The notes under the pieces were generated by a model that saw nothing but the letters and a program-made list of their open reading frames with translations, was not told the DNA's origin and searched no databases. Positions 8,468 through 16,839 of a stretch of DNA of 64,000 nt are shown in pieces. The number at the start of each line of letters is the position of its first letter. Positions within the stretch are counted from its first letter, which is position 1. The translations under genes and the position numbers were made by a program. The stretch is taken from positions 1 to 64,000 of the forward strand of contig NZ_JAESDH010000008.1 in NCBI RefSeq assembly GCF_019249295.1. The letters run 5' to 3'. This DNA is from Alteromonas antoniana. GTDB lineage: Bacteria; Pseudomonadota; Gammaproteobacteria; Enterobacterales; Alteromonadaceae.

Positions 8468-8551
8468 TTAAGCGTTGAAAGGCTGGGCGGCATCAGGGTG
8501 CGTGATGATGGCAAAGGTGCGCCGTTTTGCAATTTCTTGAGCTAATGACAT
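8468..8551 (-). pseudogene. prfC: 5' fragment of prfC (peptide release factor 3) cut by the element
   Basis: The frame starts at 8551 and reads MSLAQEIAKRRTFAIITHPD followed by alanine, which is the start of RF3 up to the P-loop (family: HPDAGKTTITEK). After codon 21 it diverges into element sequence and stops six codons later. The GTPase P-loop and everything after it are absent. prfC follows rimI as in other gammaproteobacteria (holD-rimI-prfC). In SXT ICEs the far end of the element supplies a new start for the remaining prfC, so a working RF3 may still be made outside this window. Confidence 0.92.
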
Positions 8552-8588
8552 GCAGCGTTCTGAATCGTTGTTAATAGAGAGGGCGCGA

Positions 8589-8617
8589 ATTGTACCCGCT
8601 TATGGGGTGAATTTGAA
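8589..8617 (-). promoter_or_regulatory. Predicted sigma-70 promoter of prfC
   Basis: On the minus strand TTCAAA (8612-8617) and TACAAT (8589-8594) are separated by 17 bases and lie about 40 bases upstream of the prfC ATG. This should be the native prfC promoter. With the element inserted it transcribes only the 27-codon stump and then runs into the ICE towards the AlpA-like gene. Confidence 0.6.
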
Positions 8618-8794
8618 TGCCTGAGCGTTGTGAGCAATCGATTTGACGTGTTTGGCGACACTTACCGGCTGTTCACACACTATTGCGCAGTGGTATCACA
8701 TGCAACGATAGATGGTGTTGAGATAGCAAAGGAAACGATGAGCATGTAGCCCGGAGTGCATAAAGAGTGTCGTCAGATGTCAAATAGATAGCGG

Positions 8795-9238
8795 TCAGAT
8801 ATTGCGCATCATAATATGCGCATCGACTTTTCCCTCAGGGGTATCATAATACTTCTTGCGCGTTTCAATATGGGCGAACTGGTATTTTTCATACAGTGAA
8901 ACCGCAGCCGGATTATTCACCCTGACTTCAAGCCACAATGACCCCATCTGTTTTTGTTCGCACATAAGAATACTGCTATCCATCAGAGCGTTAGCAATGC
9001 CCTGCCGGTGAAAGGCGTTATCTACTGCGATGTCCATCAGCGTGCCTTCATCAGCAACAAACAACAACACGGCGTAGCCGACAACCTGCCCATCAACGGT
9101 TGCCACCAGCCCGGCATACGGCGCTGTTGTGCAGTCTTCAAAGGTAGTTAGCGACCACGGTCGAGGCTGTGCCTGCTGATGAATTCGGTAAGCGTTTGCA
9201 AGAAAATCGGCAGTAAGTGGTTGCACCTGGAGCGACAT
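8795..9238 (-). CDS. rimI: Ribosomal protein S18-alanine N-acetyltransferase
   Basis: 147-residue GNAT enzyme that acetylates the N-terminal alanine of ribosomal protein S18. Seen: the acetyl-CoA loop VDNAFHRQGIANALM (GNAT motif A, R/QxxG/A type), LWLEVRVNNPAAVSLYEKYQF (motif B) and a C-terminal YYDTPEGKVDAHIM typical of RimI. It follows holD with 4 bases between them on the same strand. Downstream it would lead to prfC, which is interrupted. Length and context are normal for the family. Confidence 0.93.
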   Translation of the reverse strand: MSLQVQPLTADFLANAYRIHQQAQPRPWSLTTFEDCTTAPYAGLVATVDGQVVGYAVLLFVADEGTLMDIAVDNAFHRQGIANALMDSSILMCEQKQMGSLWLEVRVNNPAAVSLYEKYQFAHIETRKKYYDTPEGKVDAHIMMRNI

Positions 9239-9242
9239 ATAC

Positions 9243-9716
9243 CTACGCCTGACTTATCGCTTTCCACAACGCGCGCTTTTGTTTTGCGGTCAGGGCTTCA
9301 GGGGGGCATGGCAACGTGATTCTGTCTGGGGTGGTGCTAAGTTGTTCACCCACCTCAAACGCCAGCGTATTCTCAGTAAAACTGACAGCACTTGCAGCCA
9401 GTTGAATATCACTGAGTAGTTTGCCAGCGGCCTTTACTTCCTGCGCAGACAGTGCCCGGGTATGCGGCGCTGTTGGCGCGTCGCTAACAGAAGCATTTTC
9501 GGTCGTATCCGGCGAAGTGTTGGCTGAAGAAACCTGTGCTCTCAGTGCTGCCAGCTTTGCCGCTCTGTCTGCTGGTGTCGCTGACTTAGGTGTCGCCGGA
9601 ACCGTATCTGTGACGGTTTCTTGTGGCGATGCCGCGTGCTGTTCAGATTGCGACACCCACACAGGGATACCCATTACTTCTAACGCGGCTCGTTGATAGT
9701 CAGTCAGCAAAGACAT
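9243..9716 (-). CDS. holD: DNA polymerase III psi subunit
   Basis: 157 residues. The N-terminus LTDYQRAALEVMGIPVW is the short peptide with which psi binds the clamp-loader/chi partner. The middle (about 28-90) is a long Ala/Thr/Ser/Pro linker. The C-terminal half carries the conserved LPCPPEALTAKQKRALWKAI region. Psi bridges chi and the gamma complex. The linker makes it longer than E. coli HolD (137). It is placed directly upstream of rimI, as in most gammaproteobacteria, probably as one operon. Confidence 0.9.
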   Translation of the reverse strand: MSLLTDYQRAALEVMGIPVWVSQSEQHAASPQETVTDTVPATPKSATPADRAAKLAALRAQVSSANTSPDTTENASVSDAPTAPHTRALSAQEVKAAGKLLSDIQLAASAVSFTENTLAFEVGEQLSTTPDRITLPCPPEALTAKQKRALWKAISQA

Positions 9717-9771
9717 ACAGAAATCTTAAGATAGAATGATGAAACAAAGTGTATCTTAACAGAGAGGAAAA

Positions 9772-9848
9772 TGGCAGGGGTGGAGGGACTCGAACCCCCA
9801 ACCATCGGTTTTGGAGACCGCTGTTCTACCAATTCGAACTACACCCCT
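9772..9848 (-). tRNA. tRNA-Trp (CCA)
   Basis: The minus strand gives a full cloverleaf: acceptor AGGGGTG, anticodon loop CTCCAAA (anticodon CCA), TpsiC arm GGTTCGAGTCC and an encoded 3' CCA. It is 77 bases long. It stands alone between holD and the thiamine operon. Confidence 0.97.
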
Positions 9849-9964
9849 AGCGCGGTGAGCATTATACGTATGCAATGTGAAAGGTAAAGCACTTTTACTT
9901 CCTTTTGCACTCTAACGCTGAACGATTAACCAATTCGTTGATTAATCGAGCGTTTCGCTGCATA

Positions 9965-10765
9965 TCAGGCGGTTCTTGCTCCTTTCAGTTGTACATTTAA
10001 TGCCGCTTCCCACAGGGCGTTCGTCACAGTCACGACTTCGCGTTGCTGACGAAATAGCCTTAACACCGTATCAATTTCAACCGATGCCGCTTGTGCATAG
10101 GCCTGACATAACTCGTCGCAGGCATCATCGCTCAGTTTATTGATGAGCGCACAACCGGCGAGATCGAAGTAGCGGTTGCCCATCGCGGCGTATTCCCAGT
10201 CTACAATCACAGAGTGTTCGCCACACACAATGTGGTCTGCTGATAAATCGTTGTGACACAGTGCTAACACGCCATCGTCCTCGTAATCCAGATGTAAGCG
10301 CTCGTTCAACTCGTTGGCACGATGCACTCTCGGATCGGTTGAGGAAAGCTTGGCAGAATCAATATAGTGTTGCCACCGTTTTGTAAGCTGAAGGGGCCTG
10401 GCGGTAATAGGCTGGTCGTGGATCGACGCCAGTATCCGCCCCAGCGCCGCCGGAATATCGGTACCTGAGCGCGACAACGTCGGGCCCTCAATGAACTTTT
10501 CTACCCACAGGCATTCGTCATCGCTTAGCCACACGGGCTCAGGTGCCAACAACCTCTGTGACACCTGTTCTTGCAGCACAAACTGGTGAAACCGGTTAAT
10601 ACCGCTGAATGCGTCTTCACCGGTCCATTTAACCACCAGGTCCTTATGTCTATCGGTTAAGCGATAAACATGATTTACCTCGCCACCGGTCAGAGGGATA
10701 AGACGTGCATCCTCAGACAGACCAAGCGGTTCCTTTAGCGCGCTAAGTATACGTTCTTGTTGCAT
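9965..10765 (-). CDS. Aminoglycoside-phosphotransferase-fold kinase, probable thiamine kinase
   Basis: 266 residues of the APH/choline kinase fold: the nucleotide-binding start LTGGEVNHVYRL, lysine in LVVKW, catalytic-loop ALCHNDLSADHIV and metal-binding VDWEYAAMGNRYFDLA. As the last gene of a TPP-riboswitch operon after PnuT, it most likely phosphorylates imported thiamine (ThiK role). One oddity is that the Brenner motif HxDxxxxN reads HNDLSADH, so the usual metal-binding Asn is His. Its start overlaps pnuT by 23 bases. The kinase fold is clear; the substrate is inferred from context. Confidence 0.8.
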   Translation of the reverse strand: MQQERILSALKEPLGLSEDARLIPLTGGEVNHVYRLTDRHKDLVVKWTGEDAFSGINRFHQFVLQEQVSQRLLAPEPVWLSDDECLWVEKFIEGPTLSRSGTDIPAALGRILASIHDQPITARPLQLTKRWQHYIDSAKLSSTDPRVHRANELNERLHLDYEDDGVLALCHNDLSADHIVCGEHSVIVDWEYAAMGNRYFDLAGCALINKLSDDACDELCQAYAQAASVEIDTVLRLFRQQREVVTVTNALWEAALNVQLKGARTA

Positions 10766-11363
10766 GTTGCATCTTCCATTGCTTCAACCACTCGCGGTAT
10801 CCATAGACTGAAAAGCCCACATAACCGAGGAACAGACATGCTGATAACATCAGCCCTGTCTGTGCAAACAAGTATGCCGATGCCAGGTTAATGACAAACC
10901 AATACAGCCAGTTTTGTAATATTTTATGTGCAACCATAAATGTGGTTACCACACTTAGCAAGTGAATACTGGCGTCAAGATACAAATGTTCACTACTAAA
11001 TTGTGATGCCGCGAGTTCAGAAAGCTGCCAGGCAATGAGCAGGATCCCGGGCACAAGCAACGCATGCCACCACCAGGGCCAGGATCGCACAGGTGTACTG
11101 TCGTCACTATCTCCTTTATTCCACTGATAATAACCATAACCGGCCATCACCATGTAGAAGAGGTTCAGAGCAGACTGAAACGGCAGCGTAACCTGCCAGA
11201 AAAGCCAGGTATAAATGGCGGTACTGAAAAATGCGCAGGCCCAGCACCAGCTGTTCTGACGTGCCGCCAGCCAGACATAGGCAAGCGCCAGTAATACCGC
11301 AACCCATTCGGGCAACGACGTCGCCAGCAACTGTTCCAGGAACTGAGAGCCTGCATTCTCCAT
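10743..11363 (-). CDS. pnuT: PnuC-family transporter, thiamine-type (PnuT)
   Basis: 206 residues, almost entirely membrane helices (about seven), with the family pattern LLALAYVWLAARQNSWCW near residue 22 and YGYYQWNKGDS near residue 77. PnuC proteins carry vitamins by facilitated diffusion, trapped by later phosphorylation. The members in thiamine-riboswitch operons carry thiamine. It overlaps the previous gene (TAATG) and the kinase after it, so translation is coupled. Substrate is inferred from the riboswitch and neighbours. Confidence 0.87.
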   Translation of the reverse strand: MENAGSQFLEQLLATSLPEWVAVLLALAYVWLAARQNSWCWACAFFSTAIYTWLFWQVTLPFQSALNLFYMVMAGYGYYQWNKGDSDDSTPVRSWPWWWHALLVPGILLIAWQLSELAASQFSSEHLYLDASIHLLSVVTTFMVAHKILQNWLYWFVINLASAYLFAQTGLMLSACLFLGYVGFSVYGYREWLKQWKMQHATRTYT

Positions 11364-11623
11364 TAGCCCTTCCTGCTTTGCATCGCATCAAAGTTTAGAA
11401 ACTTGGCGACAAAAATTGCCTGCCCTACTTCCTCGTGAGTTCGCTGCATTTCATCTCCCAGCACTTGCATAACCAGCGGATAGTCGCCGGTAACCTGCGT
11501 GCTGGTTGAGGTAGTCATAACAGACAACCCGTCGTATCCATTGAGACGCTCAATAAATGCCGCTATCGGCCCAATGAAATCATCCACTAACGGGTATAAC
11601 GATAATTCAACCATAACCTGCAT
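11363..11623 (-). CDS. Small thiamine-binding protein (MTH1187/YkoF family)
   Basis: 86 residues, matching the single-domain MTH1187/YkoF-like thiamine-binding fold. It begins VMVELSLYPLVDDFIGPIAAFIERLN, has the strand VMTTSTSTQVTGDY and ends with EVGQAIFVAKFLN. No signal peptide, so cytoplasmic. It lies between the TonB receptor and PnuT in the riboswitch operon, where it could bind thiamine entering the cell. Its stop overlaps the pnuT start. Confidence 0.75.
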   Translation of the reverse strand: MQVMVELSLYPLVDDFIGPIAAFIERLNGYDGLSVMTTSTSTQVTGDYPLVMQVLGDEMQRTHEEVGQAIFVAKFLNFDAMQSRKG

Positions 11624-11635
11624 AATCGACTCTCC

Positions 11636-13693
11636 TTAAAACGTGTAACGCACGGTAATACCATACTGTCTGCCGTCACCCAGCTGATAGTAAGGTTCAT
11701 TAAATTCGTAAAAGTCGCGCGGATCGTTGCTGAAGCCGCCAAAGCCGCGAACATAATAGGTTTCATCAAACGCGTTGTTCACCCACAGCGTCGCCGTCCA
11801 GTTATCCAACAGCCAAACCAGCTCGGAGTTCACCAGCGTAGTGGAAGGTGAGGTCACGTCATGGCCATCAGAAAAACGGTATTCATCTTTGAAATCAATG
11901 TCCGCGCGCCATAACCAACTGTCACTCAGGGCCAGTTCACTAAAGAGGTTTGCCGTGTACTTTGGAGCCTGTGCCTGAGTTTGCTTCTCCACTAAAGTGC
12001 CATCTGCGGTCGTGTAATCCTCAAACGTCGCATCAAGGTACCCTACACTCCCCTCAAGCAACCAGTTTTCTGTTGCCTGCCAGGTAAACTCCACCTCTGC
12101 GCCCTGATTAGTGCCCAGGTCGGCATTATCGATAATGTCGATAAACTCCGGCGTGCCATCTTCCCTTACCTGAACATCAAAGTCATTTACCTGGGTATTG
12201 TCCCGCTCCATATGAAACACGGCTGCGCGAACCATGATATCCGGAGAAAACAGTGGCCCCTTTACGCCCACTTCGTAGTTCCAGTTATACTCTGCATCGA
12301 AAAAGCGCTTTTCGTCACTCACCTGCTGATCCGGATTGATACCCGCACCTTTATAGCCTCGTGAGATACTGCCGTACCAGAAGTGCTTACCCTGCGTATA
12401 TTGCAAGGCCAGCTTGCCGCCGGTCATCGTGGTGTCATGTGCGTTATCCAGCCCCTGATTGTCAGTGTATTCAAAATCATAATTTTCTACACGCAGACCC
12501 GCTATAAGCGTCAGGTTGTCCGTTAAACGGGTATCTGTCTGAACGTAAGCAGAGGTGGTGACGGGCTCGTATACACTAAGAAAGTCACCATCGGCGTAAG
12601 TGTATTCGCGCAGCAGATCTTCTTCGCTGCCTTTGTAAAGCGCACCGATTATCCAGGCGGTTTTGCCGTCAAATAAAGCGGCGGAATCGTTAGACGTAAA
12701 ACGCACTTCTGCGGTTTGCGTTTCTACTTCCCGGAAATAGGCATCGAACGAGGTATAGCCCCATGGATGAAAACCGGTGTAAGTCCAGTCTTCGTCATAG
12801 CCATAGGCGATATTGTGTGAGGCATGTGTGAAGATGAGATCTAACTGCCCACCCGCCGTCTGTGTTTGCGTCTTTGCGCTCACTGCATGGGTCTGATGTA
12901 AGTCATACCCCGGCTCATCCGACAACGTCTCGCGGGTATTATCCAAAGAGAACGCATCATAGCCGTTGTCGATATCGTACCAGCGATAATTGGCCGTGAA
13001 GGTGGTGCGATCATCGACCTGCGCCGTGATCCCCAACCGCGCCGCACTTTCATCGATATTGTCAGTGTCCTCGCGGTTTAAGAAGGTATTTTCAATAAAG
13101 CCATCGCTGCGGTTGTGCATCAGGGCGGCGCGATACGCGACGTCCTCTGTAATATTATCGCCATGAGCGAGCTCTACGCGATAGCTGTCTTTTGTAGCCA
13201 CCCGCACTTCGGCGTGCGACGGCGCATCGCTTCCCGGCTGGTGACTCTGAATTTTTATCGCTCCGGCCAGCGCGCCGGTACCAAAAAGTGTAGCCTGAGG
13301 TCCCCGGTAAACTTCAACTTGCTGTGTATCAAACAACACACCGGAAGCGGCAAGGCCGGAAAAATCAAAATCATCGACAAGAAAGCTCACAGACGGATTG
13401 ATAGGCTCAGCGAACTGGCTGCGCTCACCGATCCCACGAATTTGTATAAACCGACCGCGAGACGCGCCTGACGCAAAGTTCACATTAGGTGCGATATTCA
13501 GCATACCGTCGAGATGCGTTGCCTGTCGGGTAGCAAGACGGGCCTGATCGATGACAGAAGCACTGCTGCTTAACTGATCAAGCGTAGCCTGGCGGAAATC
13601 CCCGGTGACAGTGATCCGTTCAACATCGGCATCCTGAGTTTGGGCCAGTGCGGGTAACGAGGCCAGAGAAAGAAGTAAAACAGTTTTGTTCAT
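11636..13693 (-). CDS. TonB-dependent outer-membrane receptor, probable thiamine uptake
   Basis: 685 residues: signal peptide (MNKTVLLLSLASLPALAQ), TonB box-like ERITVTG at about 25, plug domain with IQIRGIGERSQF and VEVYRGPQATLFGTGALAGAI, and a 22-strand barrel ending YQLGDGRQYGITVRYTF with the usual terminal aromatic residue. The TPP riboswitch directly upstream and the transport and kinase genes downstream point to thiamine or a thiamine precursor as the cargo. It depends on a TonB/ExbBD system such as the one at 20.4-23.3 kb. Confidence 0.88.
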   Translation of the reverse strand: MNKTVLLLSLASLPALAQTQDADVERITVTGDFRQATLDQLSSSASVIDQARLATRQATHLDGMLNIAPNVNFASGASRGRFIQIRGIGERSQFAEPINPSVSFLVDDFDFSGLAASGVLFDTQQVEVYRGPQATLFGTGALAGAIKIQSHQPGSDAPSHAEVRVATKDSYRVELAHGDNITEDVAYRAALMHNRSDGFIENTFLNREDTDNIDESAARLGITAQVDDRTTFTANYRWYDIDNGYDAFSLDNTRETLSDEPGYDLHQTHAVSAKTQTQTAGGQLDLIFTHASHNIAYGYDEDWTYTGFHPWGYTSFDAYFREVETQTAEVRFTSNDSAALFDGKTAWIIGALYKGSEEDLLREYTYADGDFLSVYEPVTTSAYVQTDTRLTDNLTLIAGLRVENYDFEYTDNQGLDNAHDTTMTGGKLALQYTQGKHFWYGSISRGYKGAGINPDQQVSDEKRFFDAEYNWNYEVGVKGPLFSPDIMVRAAVFHMERDNTQVNDFDVQVREDGTPEFIDIIDNADLGTNQGAEVEFTWQATENWLLEGSVGYLDATFEDYTTADGTLVEKQTQAQAPKYTANLFSELALSDSWLWRADIDFKDEYRFSDGHDVTSPSTTLVNSELVWLLDNWTATLWVNNAFDETYYVRGFGGFSNDPRDFYEFNEPYYQLGDGRQYGITVRYTF

Positions 13694-13761
13694 TTGGATC
13701 TCTTATTTCATTGAAGAAAAAAAGATCCGGCATGTCGGCAGGTGATGTGGCTAATTGTGTA

Positions 13762-13850
13762 AACCATCCCTACGCCGGTATTATCCGGATCAGGTAAAAG
13801 GGTTCCCACGTTGTGGATCTCAGCCGGTTTCGGCACCCCTTGGTGTGTTG
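13762..13850 (-). promoter_or_regulatory. TPP riboswitch
   Basis: On the minus strand the conserved THI elements appear in order: GGGGTGCCGAAACCGGCTGA, then GGGAACCC, ACCTGATCCGGATAATACCG and GCGTAGGGA. It ends about 65 bases before the TonB receptor ATG. Binding of thiamine pyrophosphate to such elements switches off the genes that follow, here the whole thiamine salvage operon. Confidence 0.96.
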
Positions 13851-13913
13851 ATGTTCATCAACAGCGGCGAGTCTATCAGTATTGGCGCATGAATCAAGCT
13901 GCCGGAAAAGAAA

Positions 13914-13944
13914 AACGCCCGTCTACGGACAGGTAGCGGGCGTT
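13914..13944 (-). terminator. Rho-independent terminator, minus strand
   Basis: The stem AACGCCCG (13914-13921) pairs with CGGGCGTT (13937-13944), extended inwards by CTAC/GTAG. On the minus strand it is followed by TTTTTCTTTT. It ends transcription arriving from the right, yet no clear minus-strand gene lies between it and 14496. It may insulate the riboswitch operon or end a small RNA. Confidence 0.7.
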
Positions 13945-14496
13945 GTAATGTCGGAGTGACCATGTTGGTTTGATGTCTTTTGGCATCGTTGACCATTGCT
14001 GCTTTGGGAAGTCAGGACAAATTGGCGGTATGCCCGTGTACTCAAAGCAGTGAGTGAGCATTCACATTAGTGTCGTATGAAGTTTCACTCAGAAACAGCT
14101 TCTTAATAAGAAAGCGTGTCACGTTACTGAGAATTATAGGTTGCATCGGTGACGTAAAGATAGGACACCTCTTTGCCAGGATAGGACAGTTTCTATCAAT
14201 ATTCTGACGCCTGAGCGTCCGGGTAGCTGTTTCCCTGCCACGCCCTGTGCTAATGTCAGAGAAGTTGGTAGCCATAGGACTAACACGCTTATTTGCTTAC
14301 GCGAACCAAACCCACTTGCTTCTTTTTAAAGGCAATTAATAAAATGGAATGACTGGTGGGAAGCATAAGCCGTATTTGAGCCGGCAACGCGAAATGAGAA
14401 ATCGAAGTAACGCTCGCGGTAAGCGAAAGGACGGCGGTGTCATTGCAGGTATGGCGACACCGTTACAACACCAAGAGGACGACATGAAGGATTATC
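13945..14496. other. Intergenic region without a recognised gene
   Basis: A 77-residue minus-strand frame (14042-14275, start MATNFSDISTGRG) shows no known motif, no convincing ribosome-binding site and a composition unlike neighbouring proteins, so it is not called. The upstream region of the AraC-HDOD gene lies at the right. Because a strong minus-strand terminator lies at the left end, an untranslated minus-strand transcript is possible. Confidence 0.4.
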
Positions 14497-16269
14497 GTGG
14501 AAAATAAAGGGCTTTTCTGGTCGGCCATGGTGCGTGCCATTCTCAGCCTGCGCAGGGACACGCAAACGCAGACTGAGGATGACAGCTACGCGTTCACCCT
14601 GCTGGAGCGCCTTGAAGCAGGAAATCTGAATGAGGCTGCGCTGGCCAGCCTGATTTCCCGGCTGACGCCCCCAGAATTGTTACCGGTAATTGGCAGGTCA
14701 CTGATTGGGTATCTGGACTTCAACAAAATGGGTACCTTAATCATGTTTCTAACCGCATCGAAAAATGTGGCGGAAATGTTTGAGGCGTTGCGTCAGTTCC
14801 AGAATAAACTGTTCAGGAGCGACGCCGGATTTGATTTTTGCACCGACAGTGAGCAAACCACTGTCACCTGGAAGCCGTCGCAGTTTGTTGAGCTCGAAGC
14901 CCTGTTCGCCTATTTTCTGCTAAGCGTCGCCAGACATCTGGCGGGACGAAAATTTGATTTCATCCATATCAAGCTGCCTGACAGCAAGACCACCGAACTT
15001 CTTTTCACCAATCTGAGTTCAGCAACCATGCTAGACGCGGAGACTGTCACGCTAACGTTTGCGTCATCGTGGATGAAAACCCCCTCGTTTTATCACAGCG
15101 CGCAGCTTAAATCCGTGTTGTCGTCGTCTCTGAACATTCAGCCCGTGTTATCTACGTTGCAACGTATTGAAGCGATTTTCGAAAAAAGCCCTAATCCTGC
15201 AAGAATAAGGCTGGAAAACGTTGCGCAGAGCCTCGGAAGAAGCGAGTCAGCATTACGAAAAGAACTGAAGCAGGAAGATATCAGCTTCAGCCGGGCCCTG
15301 AAAAACTATATTCACGACCGCGCATGCCAGCTGTTGCTGGCCGGAGAAAAAACCGAGAATGTCGCTACCACCCTTGGCTTCTCAGACCGGCGCTCATTCG
15401 ATCGCAGCTTTAAAGAGCACAGCGGCATTAACGCCGGTCAGGTACGTCAGCTGGGTAACAGGTTGCGCTTTCAAAAGGGCAATACGCATTTACTGGATAT
15501 TGTGGAACATTTGCCCCCACTGCCGGATACCGTCAGTCAACTCCTGGCACTGGACGACGACAAAATGTCACTGTCTCAGGTAGTCAGTATTATTGAAACA
15601 GATCCTATTTTTCATGCGCATGTCATGGGCAAAGCCAGCCGCGCATCCTTCGGCAGAACACCTGACTCGCTGGAGCAGGCAATTGGGAGAAATCTGGGCC
15701 TGGGCAATATCAAAAATATCGCAGTGATATTTTCAGCGCAGCAGCTACTGACCGCACAGAGCCGTTTTCGTGACGTCACACTACTGACCGATGCTATGCT
15801 ACTCAGCGATCGGGTTTACACCGACACATTCGGGCAGCCTGAGGACAATGCGGAAAGTATCCAAACCCGACAATTACTGCTGTTTGGCTTATTGTCACTG
15901 TTAATCGTTTTCCACAGCGACTGTCTGTATGTTGAGGGCGCATTGCAGCATTGGGAACAGGCTGACAACTTTGCGCAGTTTGCGCAGGACATCAAAACCA
16001 ATTACGGGATTTGTCTTTACGGAGCCACATCACTGATGTTGCTTCGCTGGGGGTTTACCAGCAATATTAATCAGCAGCTATGGAAGCTTTGCCATGCCGG
16101 CAACGATACCAGAATAACACCACAACAGTACCGTATCGTTGCGACTCATGATCTCACTGTAACGGCGTTATTGTTCGGGAAAGCGCATGCCGATGTGCAG
16201 TTGAATAAATACACTGCATTACCTGAAGCTGAGCAGGAAGCAATGCGCGCCCTTCTGGCTGGACTGTAA
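14497..16269 (+). CDS. AraC-type regulator fused to an HDOD domain
   Basis: 590 residues in three parts. Residues about 20-215 resemble the N-terminal domain of OruR/ArgR-type AraC proteins (LIGYLDFNKMGTLIMFLTAS near 70-88). Residues about 220-325 are an AraC DNA-binding domain with two helix-turn-helices, the second in ENVATTLGFSDRRSFDRSFK (287-306). Residues about 330-560 are an HDOD domain: LPPLPDTVSQLLAL, IIETDPIFHAHVMGKASRASFG, then SLEQAIGRNLGLGNIKNIAV. HDOD domains act as signalling scaffolds. GTG start with AAGG 6 bases upstream. The fused architecture is unusual; target genes are unknown. Confidence 0.8.
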   Translation: MENKGLFWSAMVRAILSLRRDTQTQTEDDSYAFTLLERLEAGNLNEAALASLISRLTPPELLPVIGRSLIGYLDFNKMGTLIMFLTASKNVAEMFEALRQFQNKLFRSDAGFDFCTDSEQTTVTWKPSQFVELEALFAYFLLSVARHLAGRKFDFIHIKLPDSKTTELLFTNLSSATMLDAETVTLTFASSWMKTPSFYHSAQLKSVLSSSLNIQPVLSTLQRIEAIFEKSPNPARIRLENVAQSLGRSESALRKELKQEDISFSRALKNYIHDRACQLLLAGEKTENVATTLGFSDRRSFDRSFKEHSGINAGQVRQLGNRLRFQKGNTHLLDIVEHLPPLPDTVSQLLALDDDKMSLSQVVSIIETDPIFHAHVMGKASRASFGRTPDSLEQAIGRNLGLGNIKNIAVIFSAQQLLTAQSRFRDVTLLTDAMLLSDRVYTDTFGQPEDNAESIQTRQLLLFGLLSLLIVFHSDCLYVEGALQHWEQADNFAQFAQDIKTNYGICLYGATSLMLLRWGFTSNINQQLWKLCHAGNDTRITPQQYRIVATHDLTVTALLFGKAHADVQLNKYTALPEAEQEAMRALLAGL

Positions 16270-16333
16270 TTTATACCCATCAGCAATAGTGTGTTATCAG
16301 CTCTGAGTGAGCGCACACTACTTCGGATTGGTA

Positions 16334-16774
16334 TTAGTCCTTATCTTCCACGTTATCTTTAGGCAACAGATGCAGACTGCGAACCTCTTCTTCGGTTTGC
16401 GTTTTCAAGCCTTCCAGTGTTTTACCATGAGGTACAGGCTGTCTGGTTACCGGATCCACCTTGACAAAAACAATGTCATCAGCAAGACAAATCGTTTTCT
16501 TCGTCGCTTTATTTCTAACCAGGCAGCTGACTTTAATTGAGGTTCTGCCCACGCCTTTTGTCTCAAGGCCAAACTCGACGATATCTCCCTGCATAGCCGG
16601 AGACTCAAAATTAATCTCGCCAATATGCTTGGTCACCAGACAATTGGTTTCCAGCTGACAGATTGCGTAAATTGCTGACTCTTCGTCAATCCACTCCAAA
16701 GCCCGGCCACCAAATAATGAGTTGGCATAGTTAAGATCATTTGGCATCACCAGGCGGCGAGATAGAAAGCGCAT
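16334..16774 (-). CDS. Hotdog-fold acyl-CoA thioesterase
   Basis: 146 residues, YciA/BACH-type single hotdog domain: PNDLNYANSLFGGRALEWID (active-site Asn-Asp loop and helix), GEINFESPAMQGDIVEF and a C-terminal DDIVFVKVD strand. Such enzymes hydrolyse acyl-CoA esters in the cytoplasm. The C-terminal tail is charged. It is divergent from tmcA and convergent with the AraC-HDOD gene. The preferred chain length cannot be read from the sequence. Confidence 0.85.
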   Translation of the reverse strand: MRFLSRRLVMPNDLNYANSLFGGRALEWIDEESAIYAICQLETNCLVTKHIGEINFESPAMQGDIVEFGLETKGVGRTSIKVSCLVRNKATKKTICLADDIVFVKVDPVTRQPVPHGKTLEGLKTQTEEEVRSLHLLPKDNVEDKD

Positions 16775-16839
16775 TCGAATTCCTTGCAGTTAATGGTTAA
16801 AATCACGCGTTCAGTATACAGCAAAACAGTGAGTATGGC

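Larger units (their letters stand above)
1..8490. mobile_element. End of an SXT/R391-like integrative and conjugative element inserted in prfC
   Basis: Seen: a tyrosine integrase, ParM-like gene, MobI-like gene, umuC-like gene and AlpA-like gene lie together, and the block ends exactly where the prfC reading frame is broken after codon 21. Known: SXT/R391 ICEs insert into the 5' end of prfC and carry int, partition genes, oriT-mobI and rumAB in this neighbourhood. Inference: this is the int-proximal end of such an ICE. The rest (transfer genes and the other prfC part) would lie left of the window. The truncated umuC and the transposon debris at 1-1095 suggest at least partial decay, so whether the element can still move is unknown. 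Confidence 0.85.

Noticed and set aside
14042..14275. 77-residue minus-strand frame upstream of the AraC-HDOD gene
   Set aside because: No known motif, no ribosome-binding site worth the name and Arg/Ser/Thr-rich composition typical of chance frames; kept only as a possible untranslated transcript region.
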